From positions 62,001-126,000 of the forward strand of contig CANNZV010001453.1 of assembly GCA_947561585.1 (NCBI GenBank): a DNA stretch of 64,000 bases, written 5' to 3'. The notes beneath the pieces are model-generated. The model worked only from the letters and a program-made list of their open reading frames with translations. It searched no databases and was not told the DNA's origin. Shown here in pieces: positions 23,533 through 34,575 of the stretch. Origin of the DNA: Caprella mutica (lineage: Eukaryota > Arthropoda > Malacostraca > Amphipoda > Caprellidae). The translations under genes were made by a program, and so were the position numbers. The stretch's first letter is position 1, and every line of letters begins with the position of its first letter.

Positions 23533-26500
23533 AGTGGTCAGCAACCCGCGGACTATGTCCGTGGGGCAATTGCTACCGTGCAGTGGAAAAATATTCAATA
23601 ATTAATGTATGACCTCACATAAATAGCCAATACCAGTTGGTAGAAAAATTCATATTTTCTAAGACAAATACCTGTAAAATGATTATAACAATCAGAAGTC
23701 TTTTGATCAAGAGATTCAGAGTCCTGTCTGTGTAGCCAGGTGAAAGTGAAAAAGTATCACACTACTCGAGTCCTCGACCAGTAAAAAGTTCCAAACATGT
23801 TTAAACCTGACTTTTCATTATAATATTTTCGAACTGGAGTATTACTATCTTCTATATGGGTTACCTGCAGAATCAGCACCCCAACTTCACTTATGTGCGA
23901 TCCTCACCCCAATGAGTCCACTCCTGTACAATCCGCATCCCAAGTTCACTTCACTGCAATCCACACCTCTTTGATTTTACTCTTGTACAATACCCGCCCC
24001 AAAATTTCACTCGAGTACAATCCACACTCTTATAATTTCTCTCCCATTCAATCTGCACCCCAAGATATCACTCCTGTACAATTCGCCCTCAATGATTTCA
24101 CTCCTGAACAATCCGCCCCCAATGATTTCACTCCTGTACAATCCGCATCTCAATGATTTCACTCCTGTACAATTCGCCCCCAATGATTTCACTCCTGTAC
24201 AATTCGCCCTCAATGATTTCACTCCTGAACAATCCGCCCCCAATGATTTCACTCCTGTACAATCCGCCCCCAATGATTTCACTCCTGAACAATCCGCCCC
24301 CAATGATTTCACTCCTGTACAATCCGCCCCCAATGATTTCACTCCTGTACAATTCGCCTTCAATGATTTCACTCCTGAACAATCCGCCCCCAATGATTTC
24401 ACTCCTGTACAATCCGCCCCCAATGATTTCACTCCTGTACAATCCGCCCTCATTGATTTCACTCCTGAACAATCCGCCCCCAATGATTTCACTCCTGTAC
24501 AATCCGCATCTCAATGATTTCACTCCTGTACAATTCGCCCCCAATGATTTCACTCCTGTACAATCCGCATCTCAATGATTTCACTCCTGAACAATCCGCC
24601 CCCAATGATTTCACTCCTGTACAATCCGCATCTCAATGATTTCACTCCTGTACAATTCGCCCCCAATGATTTCACTCCTGTACAATTCGCCCTCAATGAT
24701 TTCACTCCTGAACAATCCGCCCCCAATGATTTCACTCCTGTACAATCCGCCCCCAATGATTTCACTCCTGTACAATCCGCATCTCAATGATTTCAATCCT
24801 GTACAATTCGCCCCCAATGATTTCACTTCTGTACAATTCGCCCCCAATGATTTCACTCCTGTACAATCCGCATCTCAATGATTTCAATCCTGTACAATTC
24901 GCCCCCAATGATTTCACTTCTGTACAATTCGCCCCTAATGATTTCACTCCTGTACAATTCGCCCTCAATGATTTCACTCCTGAACAATCCGCCCCCAATG
25001 ATTTCACTCCTGTACAATCCGCCCCCAATGATTTCACTCCTGTACAATTCGCCCTCAATGATTTCACTCCTGAACAATCCGCCCCCAATGATTTCACTCC
25101 TGTACAATCCGCCCCCAATGATTTCACTCCTGTACAATCCGCATCTCAATGATTTCACTCCTGAACAATCCGCCCCCAATGATTTCACTCCTGTACAATC
25201 CGCCCCCAATGATTTCACTCCTGTACAATCCGCATCTCAATGATTTCACTCCTGAACAATCCGCCCCCAATGATTTCACTCCTGTACAATCCGCATCTCA
25301 ATGATTTCACTCCTGTACAATTCGCCCCCAATGATTTCACTCCTGTACAATTCGCCTTCAATGATTTCACTCCTGAACAATCCGCCCCCAATGATTTCAC
25401 TCCTGTACAATTCGCCCCCAATGATTTCACTCCTGTACAATCCGCCCCCAATGATTTCACTCCTATACAATCCGCATCTCAATGATTTCACTCCTGTACA
25501 ATTCGCCCCCAATAATTTCACTCCTGTACAATTCGCCCCCAATGATTTCACTCCTGTACAATCCGCATCTCAATGATTTCACTCCTGAACAATCCGCCCC
25601 CAATGATTTCACTCCTGTACAATCCGCATCTCAATGATTTCACTCCTGTACAATTCGCCCCCAATAATTTCACTCCTGTACAATTCGCCCCCAATGATTT
25701 CACTCCTGTACAATCCGCATCTCAATGATTTCAATCCTGTACAATTCGCCCCCAATGATTTCACTTCTGTACAATTCGCCCCCAATGATTTCACTCCTGT
25801 ACAATCCGCATCTCAATGATTTCAATCCTGTACAATTCGCCCCCAATGATTTCACTCCTGTACAATTCGCCCCCAATGATTTCACTCCTGTACAATCCGC
25901 ATCTCAATGATTTCACTCCTGTACAATTCGCCCCCAATGATTTCACTCCTGTACAATCCGCATCTCAATGATTTCACTCCTGTACAATCCGCATCTCAAT
26001 GATTTCACTCCTGTACAATTCGCCCCCAATGATTTCACTCCTGTACAATCCGCATCTCAATGATTTCACTCCTGTACAATTCGCCCCCAATGATTTCACT
26101 CCTGTACAATCCGCATCTCAATGATTTCACTCCTGTACAATTTGCTCCCAATGATTTCACTCCTGTACAATCCGCATCTCAATGATTTCAATCATGTACA
26201 GTTCGCACCCCAAGATCTAACCTCTGTACAGTTCGTACCTCCAGATTTCACTCCTGTGCAATGCGCTCCCCAATGGTTTCACTCCTGTACAATCCGCCCC
26301 AGGTGATTTCACTCCTGTATAATCTGCACCCCAATGATTTTATTCCTGTACAATCCGCACCTCAAGATTTTATTCCTGTACAATCTTCACCTCAATCTAC
26401 ATACAGGCGCACCTGATTTTGTACTTTATCATGTTTTTTTTCTGTACCTGAGTACTCGATTGTTATTTTGAAAGGAAAATTTGAGTACATGATTATATAT

Positions 26501-26666
26501 ATCAAGTTCATTATGTTATCACAAAAAAGCAGTACATACTTAAAAGTTAACGAATGTTTTGGCCTACCCAATACAGGCAATACTATTAGCTCCACCCATC
26601 TCACCGGGCCGCGAGAATAACGTTGACCGTTTACCGGTCCTCGACTATAAAAAGGTTGCCGACCAC
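23533..26666. mobile_element. Second hAT-like element carrying the 30-bp minisatellite
   Basis: Left GTGGTCAGCAACC (about 23535) is matched by an imperfect inverse, GGTTGCCGACCAC (about 26652-26664), a terminus widely seen in hAT elements. TCCTCGAC occurs inward of both ends. A clean target duplication is not visible (GTTAGAATA left and GTTAGATA right are possible relics). Most of the interior is the minisatellite. Confidence 0.5.
23893..26395. repeat. 30-bp minisatellite (AATGATTTCACTCCTGTACA core)
   Basis: About 80 copies of a 30-bp unit, which is AATGATTTCACTCCTGTACA followed by an ATCCGCCCCC-like tail. A 31-bp variant has GCATCTC in place of the C run. Homogeneous from about 24075 to 26180, with degenerate copies on both flanks (CAATCCGCACCCCAAG). 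Further variation lies at single positions (GTACA or GAACA, ATCC or ATTC), and blocks of variants recur in higher-order patterns. Because 30 is divisible by three, several frames on both strands stay open over long runs; the resulting MISLLYNPPP-, NDFTPVQSAP- and KSLGADCTGV-type peptides are not credible proteins. Confidence 0.97.
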
Positions 26667-27112
26667 AGCGTTAGATAGACTCTTTTCCAAATACTTTACC
26701 ATGACTGATCTTAAGGTGTGTAGCAGTGCCCAAATTATGACTTTTGAAATTAATATTTAGCGAAATTTTATAAATTTATATTTATGTGAATGTTGCTTTG
26801 AAAATATTAGGATGTTAAACTTCTTTTATTGAAACCTGAAATGTACCCCCTGAGATAAGCAAATGTACCCCCAGGGGTGGTGTGCAGACGTTTCGTCGAC
26901 ATACATCTCTTCGACAAAACGTTTCGTCAACAGGACTTTTCGTCGACAAGACGTTTCGTCGACAAATTTTTATTAAAGGGATATTAACACACTCTAATGT
27001 TTTAAAAGATGTACTTTGACAGAATAGTGTATCAAACGATCAAATTACAAAATAGAATAATGGTTAGGAGGAAAACTTTTCAATATATTTCAATCGTTTT
27101 TCTACTTTAACA

Positions 27113-27322
27113 CCAAGTGGTGAGTCAGTGGCCAAAATAATATCGCGTCTTGCGGGATGCTAAAATCCTTATTTTTGGATTACGTGATTGGCAATCTAGC
27201 GTCAGTTTAATGGAGAAATGATATAACTGAAACAAAATAAGGTTTTACACCGTCTTCCTTAGCGTCCTGCAATCGCTTCAACACTTCCTCTCTCTAGTGT
27301 AGTTTATCATAACTCTATGTTT
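27113..27322. mobile_element. About 205-bp insertion in left foldback arm
   Basis: The inverted-repeat match between the two foldback arms breaks at TTTAACACC (about 27105) and resumes at TTTAACACT (about 27320), leaving about 205 bp flanked by an 8-bp direct repeat TTTAACAC. The insert has no clear inverted termini. A short retroposon is possible. Confidence 0.55.
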
Positions 27323-27450
27323 AACACTAAACCAAAACTATTCAATAATAACCAATTAATTGAAAGTAATTTAATAATTTTGGGTCGAGTTACGTTTGTG
27401 ATTATAAAATTAAAACAATTTCCTATCAATAATTTACGTTTCATCTATAC

Positions 27451-29358
27451 TACAGGATGGCACAAAAAAAAAGGAAACCCATTTTCAAACTAGATTATTT
27501 TACAAACTATAAAAGCTAGAAATTTTCTAAAAACATCATTTTATTCCTACACTTTTTCTGCATTTTTCTTGAAAATCTGTCAAAGTTAAGATAAAAATTA
27601 AACATCCTGCAGTGAATTAAAAAAAGGTAAATAAAAAATGCTTGCGCGTGGACGAAATATACGAAAAAAATCACAATAGTTATAATTCATTTCATATGGA
27701 TGTAAAAACATTAAATTATATTATTTTCTGTAACAAATAAAAGACAATTCTTAGAATCTTAATCATCATATGAAAAATGATATTTGAGATGAAATTGATA
27801 TCTTTAATCAAATCAGTTCGCTGTTAATTTGTATCTCCAATTCGAAATCCTCAAAATGCAGCTTTCAAAATAACAGAGTTTTTGTTGTGACAAGTTATTT
27901 AAACACTGAAAGCTTTTAACATTCAACCTCATTTTGAACATAGCTTTCAGGAAAGATTTTCACCAATTATAAAACCATATTGACTTATATTAATAAGCTC
28001 AAAACTGAAGAAATCATTTTATTTTGAACAAAAAGCGTTTTGGTCGCTGGAGAACAGAACGAATACATGAAAACATTTATCTTATTCATGAACTATCTAT
28101 TGAGAATCCAACAATATCAATCAGAAAAAATGAATTAGACATCACTAAAGACACATTTCACCGAAATGTTAAACACGATTTAAAATATCCTTTTAAGATT
28201 CATGTAAGGCTCAAACTCTTTGAACTGATTTACCGCAGTCTAAATTTTTACAAGATGGTTTCAGCCATGAATTAAATAGTTAGAAGGATACTCGCACTCG
28301 ACCGAAATACCGACAAAGAAAAAGAAGGTGACGTCACTTGGAATACGATTTCAAGGTTCTTGTATTGTTTACTTTGAGTCTGTAGTTCAATACAAGCTTT
28401 TCTGTATCTTAATACTAGTTTTCAGAATACAGCTATTAGCTTATACTTTATTCTATACAGTTCTTTTTTTATTCATATTGTTAATTTGTATATATTATGA
28501 ACAACAATATAAAGTTAGTGATCTATGATTTTCATTCATTCCTTAATTGAAGAAATCTGCCGACCAATATTAATTATATATATTTCACCATATCGATTTT
28601 ATCGTGATAAATAGTTCTTATACCTACATTTTTATTTTAGAAATTATTCTATATAGTTCTTCAATTTCAATCATTGTTGGAGAATACACAATCGATCGTA
28701 GTCGACACAAATCCAATTATTATTGAATATCATCTGAGCTAAATTCAATAAATGATTTCAGTATTAGGTATATATATAATTATATATTTACATTTACGAT
28801 GCATTTAATTATCTTTTTGACCAAGTAATGTAATCAAAGCTATTTCATGAAGATCTATAACCAAATATTTCCGATGCGAGTATCTGTATACCAGGTGACG
28901 TCTAAGTCGCTCGCGTGACGTCACACTTTCGCGTCATTTTCAAGTGCGAGTATCCTTCTAACTATTTAATTCATGGTTTCAGCAAAGAAATGCTCGTTTT
29001 GTAGAAGACATCGTGATTGGTGATGAAGAAGTATTTCCATGAATGTAACAGTCAATAATATAAAACGGTAATTGAATGAAAAATAGCATTTTTTAATCTT
29101 TACTACTACCATATGGAAATAAATTATACCTATTCTGAAGTCTTTTTGTGTTTTTCGTCCCCGCGCAAGCCATTTTTATTTATATTTTTTCAATTCGCTA
29201 CAGTATGTTTAATTTCAGTTGTAAGTTTAACAGATTTTCATGAAAGCTGCTAAAAAACTATATGAATAAAACTGTGTTTTTAGAAAATTTCTATCTTCAA
29301 AAGTTTGTAAAATTAACTAATTTGAAAATGGGTTTCCTTTTTTTTGCGCCACCCTGTA
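27451..29358 (+). mobile_element. Mariner/Tc1-family element with decayed transposase
   Basis: Ends are CAGGATGGCACAAAAAAA (27453) and the inverse of CAGGGTGGCGCAAAAAAAAG (ending 29356). The inverted match runs inward for tens of bases, with a TA on each side as target duplication. Total length is 1904 bp, of which 710 bp is a later MITE; the remainder, about 1.2 kb, is a typical mariner size. An 83-codon ORF at 28024-28275 looks like the second helix-turn-helix of a mariner-like transposase (NPTISIRKNELDITKDTFHR, then DLKYPFKIHV). Coding resumes after the MITE with FVEDIVIGDEEVF (about 29000-29040), the position of the first catalytic aspartate. The rest of the DDE domain is not open. A partial second copy lies in inverse orientation at about 44335-45011. 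Confidence 0.8.
28258..28983. mobile_element. MITE of 710 bp with perfect 8-bp target duplication
   Basis: Insert 28266-28975 has inverted ends CATGAATTAAATAGTTAGAA extending to over 30 bp. It is flanked by GTTTCAGC on both sides (28258-28265 and 28976-28983). It interrupts the mariner transposase frame, so it is younger than the mariner. It has several TGACGTCA (CRE-like) palindromes near both ends (28330, 28893, 28915). An 8-bp duplication suggests hAT mobilisation. No transposase. Confidence 0.88.
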
Positions 29359-29980
29359 TAATAAGAGCCGCGTCTGTCCGTTTGCCACAATTTTATTAAG
29401 AGATACATATTAAAAGGAAAAACAAATCATTTGTGGCAGTATCATGACTACTGGCTACAATAATATTTACACTAATTATTTGAAAATTTAAATTCCTATT
29501 TTGGCTTTTGAAAGATTTTTCTGTTTAAAGGCTGCTTCACACATCACCGATATCCGTCCGGCACGTCACCGGTCCGTCTCCGTCACTCTCCTCTCAGTGA
29601 TTAAGTGTCAGTGAAAAAATATATCGTTACTTTAATTTCAACGGACACATTCACACAGTACTGGCTCTCCTCAGTGATAAAAAATAAAGGCTGCTTCACA
29701 CAACACCGATATCCGTCCGGCACGTCACCGGTCCGAGAGATTTTATCACTGCGAAGAGCCGGTACTGTGTGAATGTGTCCGTGGAAATTAATGTGACGAT
29801 ATTTTTTTTTTCACTGACACCGAATCACTGAGAGAAGAGTGACGGAGACCGACCGGTGACGTGCCGGACGGATATCGGTGATGTGTGAAGCAGCCTTTAA
29901 TCAGAATATTGGTACCATAATACTTACATACTTGAATTCGAATATAATTTAGATTCAATAACAGGTACTGTACTAGTATT
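29359..29980 (-). repeat. Dispersed GGACAGACG repeat, inverted copy, MITE-interrupted
   Basis: Begins AAGAGCCGCGTCTGTCCG and ends GGTACTGTACTAGT. This is the inverse of the units at 32270-32558, 34322-34575 and 34576-36440. A 368-bp MITE (29529-29896) splits it. Class unknown; noncoding. Confidence 0.75.
29525..29900. mobile_element. MITE with GGCTGCTTCACACA ends, TTAA-flanked
   Basis: Ends AGGCTGCTTCACACA and TGTGTGAAGCAGCCT are perfect inverted repeats flanked by TTAA on both sides, as for piggyBac-type targets. The left arm is duplicated in direct orientation at about 29688 (ACCGATATCCGTCCGGCACG occurs in both), so this is a rearranged MITE. Confidence 0.8.
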
Positions 29981-30803
29981 TATATCGTCGGATTTGTAAT
30001 TGACAAGTCATTTTCAGTTGGTAAATGCACACTGTTCGACTACTGCTGGTTTTCTGTAATTGAGTGGTAATCCTTGATTAAAAGTCAAGATTTAATATAA
30101 AAAATTCTCCGTTGAAGGTTTATCGATACTTAGGTTATTGTTTTACCAAAAAGTGATTCTTTGAAACCAGTAGTTGGCTTTAAAATACAAAAAGTTCAGA
30201 GTTATCGAACGATATCCCATCTTCGAAATTGTGATTCTCCAAGAAAAATAAGAGTTTATTACATAATATTGTAGAACTGATAAATTATTATTAATATTTT
30301 TAAAGTAATCGAAACGACACATTTACCCAAGCCAACACGGCAAGATGCTAATAGGCAGTTGTGATACGAGGCTACTTATAGACAAAGAATTAAATTTAAG
30401 AATGCCCTTTGTGTGTGGATACAGTCATTTAAATTTCAATTATTTCATTATTTGATGTGATATATATATTTTTAGCTTTGTCTTGCATATATAATTTTTC
30501 AAATTACTCTAAAATGACTTGTTTTATTGAATAGTTTTGGTTTAGTATTAAAGTAGACAAACGATTGAAATGTATTTAATAGTTTTCCACCTTACCATTA
30601 TTCTATTTCATAATTTGATCGTGTGATACATTATTCTGTTAAAGTACATGTTTTATAACATTAGAGTGTGTTAATATCCATTTTACGAAAATTTGTCGAC
30701 GAAATGTCTTGTCGACGGAAAGTCCTGTCGACGAAACGTCTTGTCGATGAAATGTCTGTCAACGAAACGTCTGTACCCCAGGTTGGGAAACCCTGTTCTA
30801 TGT

Positions 30804-32270
30804 GGATAAGTAATAATCACTGGTGGTGAATGATTTCTCTGGGTACTAGCCTACACTAAAGTAGATCTCTTGATAAAGACATTAGTCAAGAATTGAAGCG
30901 CTTTTTGGTGAACGGAATTAAAGAAGAATGGTATCGCTTGGACTAGAACTGCTGTAATTCGGACAGTTTTTCTATATTTACATTTTTTTTAACTACTGAT
31001 AGTTTTATAAATTGCTAATAAACTTTGGTTTTGAATTATACCTCTTGAATATTTTGCCATTTCCTTTTTAATCATATTTTTAACTTACTTTCCTCACAGA
31101 AGAGTAAATATATTTCTAATATCATAACACATTAATTGGTATGGAGTATAATCATATCTCATTATTATTAGAATTTAATGATAATTTTCACTACATTTAT
31201 ACTGTTTAATATCAAAACGTATAAGTTTCCCAAGTGGTACTTTAAAATTCAAAAGTAACAAGTTACATAAATTCAAATCTTAATTCAAAGAAAGATCGTG
31301 CCCATTTCTTTAGAATAAAATTAGTATTTCCTTCTTTACTTGCACAATGAATATTAAAAAATATAAAGAAATATACAGATAAACGGTTATTAATTTTATT
31401 TACCATATGATTCAATGCCTCTCAATATTAAAGTTTTTATCCACAACATATAAGTCACCTACTATATTTGTTTTATTTTTTAAGATTCTACCAACATCAG
31501 AACTTTCCATTTATCTCTCTCCAGGTTGTTGGTCTTTGTTAACGAAGAATTTGTTCATTCGAACCTGTGTATTCAATTGAATTAGGTGAAATAGTGTTAG
31601 AGCTCAATTGCCTAACTGCATTAGTAGCAGTGGCTATTAAATACCAATTTGGAACAGCTACCTGCTGGAGATAGAGGTTGTATAAAAAAAGTTTGCACGT
31701 TCTGCCACGCTCCATATATGTGTCCATAAACGGCAATATAGAGATATATAAACTATACACTAATTAATAGATAACTTAGTGAGGTATACATCTTATTTAA
31801 AACTAATGTATAACTGAAATAACTTCAGTTCTGCTATAAGAATGGTGCTTCAGTTGCGTCATGTGTCGATTGTCTCAACTCTTTAGGTTCCAGTAAAATT
31901 TGTGTTAGCAACTCCAGTCATGGAAGTAACTCCAGTAGATAAGAGGCTGTTGCTTTGGAAGGTGGTGGGGGTGTTGAGCTCCTGGAAGTAATTAGATAAT
32001 TATCTTCTATTTAATGGTCTATTTTGGTGTGTGAAAATTATTGTGTATATAGCATGGAATAATTACTGTCTGATATTTTAGATTGTGTTAGCATCATAAT
32101 GGATATAATTATCATATCAATTAATTTTAAACTGTAATGCATAGTGATTAGTAATTACCATTGTTTTGCAAATATACTACTTAATTTGTAACAATTAAAT
32201 AATTTGAAATAATATGTGTTTATGTATAAAGTAATTATTAATTTATCTGTTGAATTGAATTGTTATAATT
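30804..32270. other. AT-rich intergenic, no gene seen
   Basis: No recognised gene or element. The minus-strand 73-codon ORF at 31539-31760 has no family resemblance I can name. Confidence 0.5.
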
Positions 32271-32558
32271 ACTAGTACAGTACCTGTTATTGAATCTATA
32301 TTAGGTATATAATTTATATTCGAATGCAAATACGTATTATGGATACATATGCTGATTTATCAAAATTTAATTTTTATCTCTCAAAAGCCAAAATGTATAT
32401 AATTTATGTATGATTTATTTCAATTTGTTTTAATATTCATTATTAATATTTTGTTTATTAATATTAGTGTGCACCGTAGCCATAATACTTAAAAGTTTCT
32501 CCTTTTAATATTTGGGTATTAATGAAGTGTGACACACGGACAGACGTGGCTCTTATTA
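32270..32558 (+). repeat. Dispersed GGACAGACG repeat, tandem unit 1
   Basis: Starts ACTAGTACAGTACCTGTT and ends GTGACACACGGACAGACG plus TGGCTCTTATTA. It is the first of three head-to-tail units, split from unit 2 by the Harbinger element inserted at the junction. Confidence 0.75.
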
Positions 32559-33281
32559 GGCTGAGTTTACATAGAGCTACACCTCACGCTACACGCTATC
32601 CGTTTTGAGAAGGCACGCGGATAGCTTGAATCGTACCAATGAATTACTATGTAGCTGTTTACATCAGAGGGAACTATCCGAAAAATATGTGTACTATCCG
32701 AAAAATACGTGTAGCATCAAAAGCGGATAGGATAGTCTGAATCGAATTTGCTCGATTTTCATGTAGCGTGTACCGTCAAGTTTAGAGGTGAAAGAAAGTT
32801 GAACAACATGATTTAACTGGTCTCCTGATTTTATTAACACAATATATAAGTAAGTAATTTGTAGGAACGCAGGAAACTCAGAGATTTCAATATCACTACT
32901 GTTGTTATTAATAGCTTGATTATTTCTTGGCACCAGTAGTTAAATTAATGAAGATCATATTTTTATAATTGACAATATTCTTCAATAGTAATCTTTTTAT
33001 ACAAGTATTTTTTTTAAATATTTCATTTGAAATCTGGTATTTATTTAAAATATTTTGGCAAGAATAGTAAATTTTATTAAGTTAATGAAGGAACAAATGA
33101 AACAATATTGAACATCCAATTATTTATTGATATTCATATTTATGTATAAAAATATGTATACACATATATATAATATATGAATAACTTAGTGTTAATATTA
33201 TGTTAATATTTTATAGTGTTAATATTATAAAAAAAAACTTGAAAGTGATGACAAAAGGCAATTCAGTAACCAAAACCCATT

Positions 33282-33668
33282 TTGAAACCGGCAGATTCTA
33301 GAAAGAAAGAAACTAATGATAACTTTGACAACGCACGGATTGGATTGATGAAGGCCTTAAGTACGCGAATGGAGGAAAAACATAAATCTAATCGGCTGAA
33401 GTTCTTCGAATCAATAATGCCTCAAGTTGATGAAATGACTGATGATTGTTTTTTGGACTTCCAGTTGGAAATACTTAACTCTCTCAAACGTTTCCGGCAA
33501 CACCTCAATACCAATCGCGTCAATTACAACTGGGACATGACCTCGTCATCAAGGTCTTCAATGTCAAGTCATCCCACTACGCCATCTCCCGCATCAACTC
33601 ACCAGCCCATACAGTCTCAATATCATTATCCATCAGAAAATTCTTGTTATACCTATATGCCACTATAA
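33282..33668 (+). CDS. Harbinger accessory protein with BESS-like motif (partial)
   Basis: 128 codons. A BESS-like segment, FFESIMPQVDEMTDDCFLDF followed by QLEILNSLKRFR (about residues 42-75), precedes a Ser/Pro/Thr-rich tail. In insect Harbinger elements the second protein carries a DNA-binding MADF or Myb/SANT domain with BESS for protein contacts, and helps bring the transposase to the ends. Here no MADF domain is visible upstream of the BESS part, so the ORF is either a 3' exon or truncated. The first codons (MKPADSRKKE) may be internal. It ends at a TAA followed by AT-rich sequence. Confidence 0.65.
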   Translation: MKPADSRKKETNDNFDNARIGLMKALSTRMEEKHKSNRLKFFESIMPQVDEMTDDCFLDFQLEILNSLKRFRQHLNTNRVNYNWDMTSSSRSSMSSHPTTPSPASTHQPIQSQYHYPSENSCYTYMPL

Positions 33669-33835
33669 GTAAAAAAAGGAGCCCCCTAAAAAGAGGTAAA
33701 GATAACAAAGATGGTATGAATCATGCAGGGGACTGCATGATTTATATTTTTATCATATGCATTATTTGGAAGTTTATTCGTTCATAAAAAAGTTTGGTAC
33801 ATGTTAATAAAAGGAATAATGATTATAATTTTTTA

Positions 33836-34148
33836 CTCACCTGATTGTTAAAACAAGTTTTTCTTCTCCTGAAATTGATGGCCTCCAGTTTGATCCTACT
33901 GGTCGAATATGGGGCAGAATCAGATCTTTCAAATTTTGATAGCTTTCGTAGGACATCCTCATGTAATTAAAAAATAGCGTTTCGTCAGGGTGATCCATCA
34001 GGCTCTGAAATGTTGTGTGGAATTCCCCGAGCTCAGATCGCAATTGAAAATGATGTCTCACCCATACACTTCTTTGCGTCCTATCAATCTCTTTTCCTTC
34101 TTCTGCTAGCAAGAGGAGAGCAAAATCTTCTTCGTCCGATGTATCCAT
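33836..34148 (-). pseudogene. HARBI1-like transposase, N-terminal exon only
   Basis: Minus-strand frame of 103 residues starting MDTSDEEDFALLLL. It contains the HARBI1 N-terminal signature (VRHHFQLRSELGEFHTTFQ, then FFNYMRMSYESYQNLKDLIL, then RPSISGEEKLVLTIR). The frame runs to a good splice donor (ATCAG followed by GTGAGT), as in intact elements where the DDE exons follow. No such exons remain between here and the BESS ORF. The expected nuclease domain is therefore missing. Confidence 0.8.
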
Positions 34149-34321
34149 GTTGGCGACGGTGAAAAAATGAGACCCCTTCAGGGCACGCGTGTAGTTATAT
34201 GTAAACCGCCATATCCCGGATACCGTGTAGCGAGCAGCGGATAGTGTGCAGCGGATAGCATGCAGCGGCTAGCGTGTAGCGGATACCGTGTAGCGGATAC
34301 TTCTATGTAAACTCAGCCTTA

Positions 34322-34575
34322 TAGTACACTAGCACAGTACCTGTTATTGAATCTAAATTATATTAGAATGCAAGTGTGTATTATGGATACACATATTCTG
34401 ATTAAACAAAAAAATATCAAAATCCAAAATGTAATTTTTTTAAATTATTTAGTGTCAATATTATTGTAGCCTGTAGTCATGATACTGCCACAAAAGATTT
34501 CCTTTTAATGTTTATTTCTTAATGAAAGTGTGACACACGGACGGACAGACGGACGCGGCTCTTATTATAGTATAG
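34322..34575 (+). repeat. Dispersed GGACAGACG repeat, tandem unit 2
   Basis: Continuous copy of about 250 bp between the Harbinger right end and unit 3. Shares GTACCTGTTATTGAATCTA with unit 1 and ends GGACGGACAGACGGACGCGG. Confidence 0.75.

Larger units (their letters stand above)
26885..30773. mobile_element. Foldback element with CAGAC...GTCTG ends, 3.9 kb
   Basis: Long inverted repeats of about 240 bp face each other (26885-27113 and about 30545-30773). They start CAGACGTTTCGT and carry four or so iterations of a GACGTTTCGTCGACA-like motif, followed by a shared tail (TTAACACACTCTAATGTT). The match continues after an insert in the left arm (27113-27322), so the true arms are longer. The element sits in the right end of the hAT-like shell. 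No target duplication is obvious (GTGTG left, TACCC right). Its interior holds a mariner, MITEs and a dispersed repeat. Transposon class unknown. Confidence 0.75.
23296..30803. mobile_element. hAT-like transposon shell, 7.5 kb, heavily interrupted
   Basis: The left terminus CAGGGTTTCCCAACC (23304) and right terminus GGTTGGGAAACCCTG (ending 30795) are perfect 15-bp inverted repeats. They are flanked by 8-bp target duplications TTCTAGGT (23296-23303) and TTCTATGT (30796-30803), which differ at one base. An 8-bp duplication and CAG-type ends are hAT hallmarks. Subterminal copies of GTACCCC run in both ends, as in Charlie-like hATs. No hAT transposase is recognisable. The interior is filled by a second hAT-like insert, a minisatellite and a foldback element with its own passengers. 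Confidence 0.8.
32556..34321. mobile_element. PIF/Harbinger element, internally deleted
   Basis: Termini GGCTGAGTTTACATAGA (32559) and TCTATGTAAACTCAGCC (ending 34318) are inverted and flanked by TTA on both sides (32556-32558 and 34319-34321), the Harbinger target duplication. Inside are a plus-strand BESS-type ORF and a minus-strand HARBI1-like first exon that face each other. The right subterminal 120 bp iterates a 10-bp word, GTAGCGGATA and variants, and the left end has fewer copies. The DDE catalytic exons are absent from the 1760 bp, so the element cannot supply its own transposase. Confidence 0.9.

Noticed and set aside
24007..25910. Many overlapping ORFs of 60-161 codons on both strands encoding 10-residue repeat peptides
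   Set aside because: They arise because the minisatellite unit is 30 bp and stop-free in several frames. No start context, splice signal or family resemblance supports translation.
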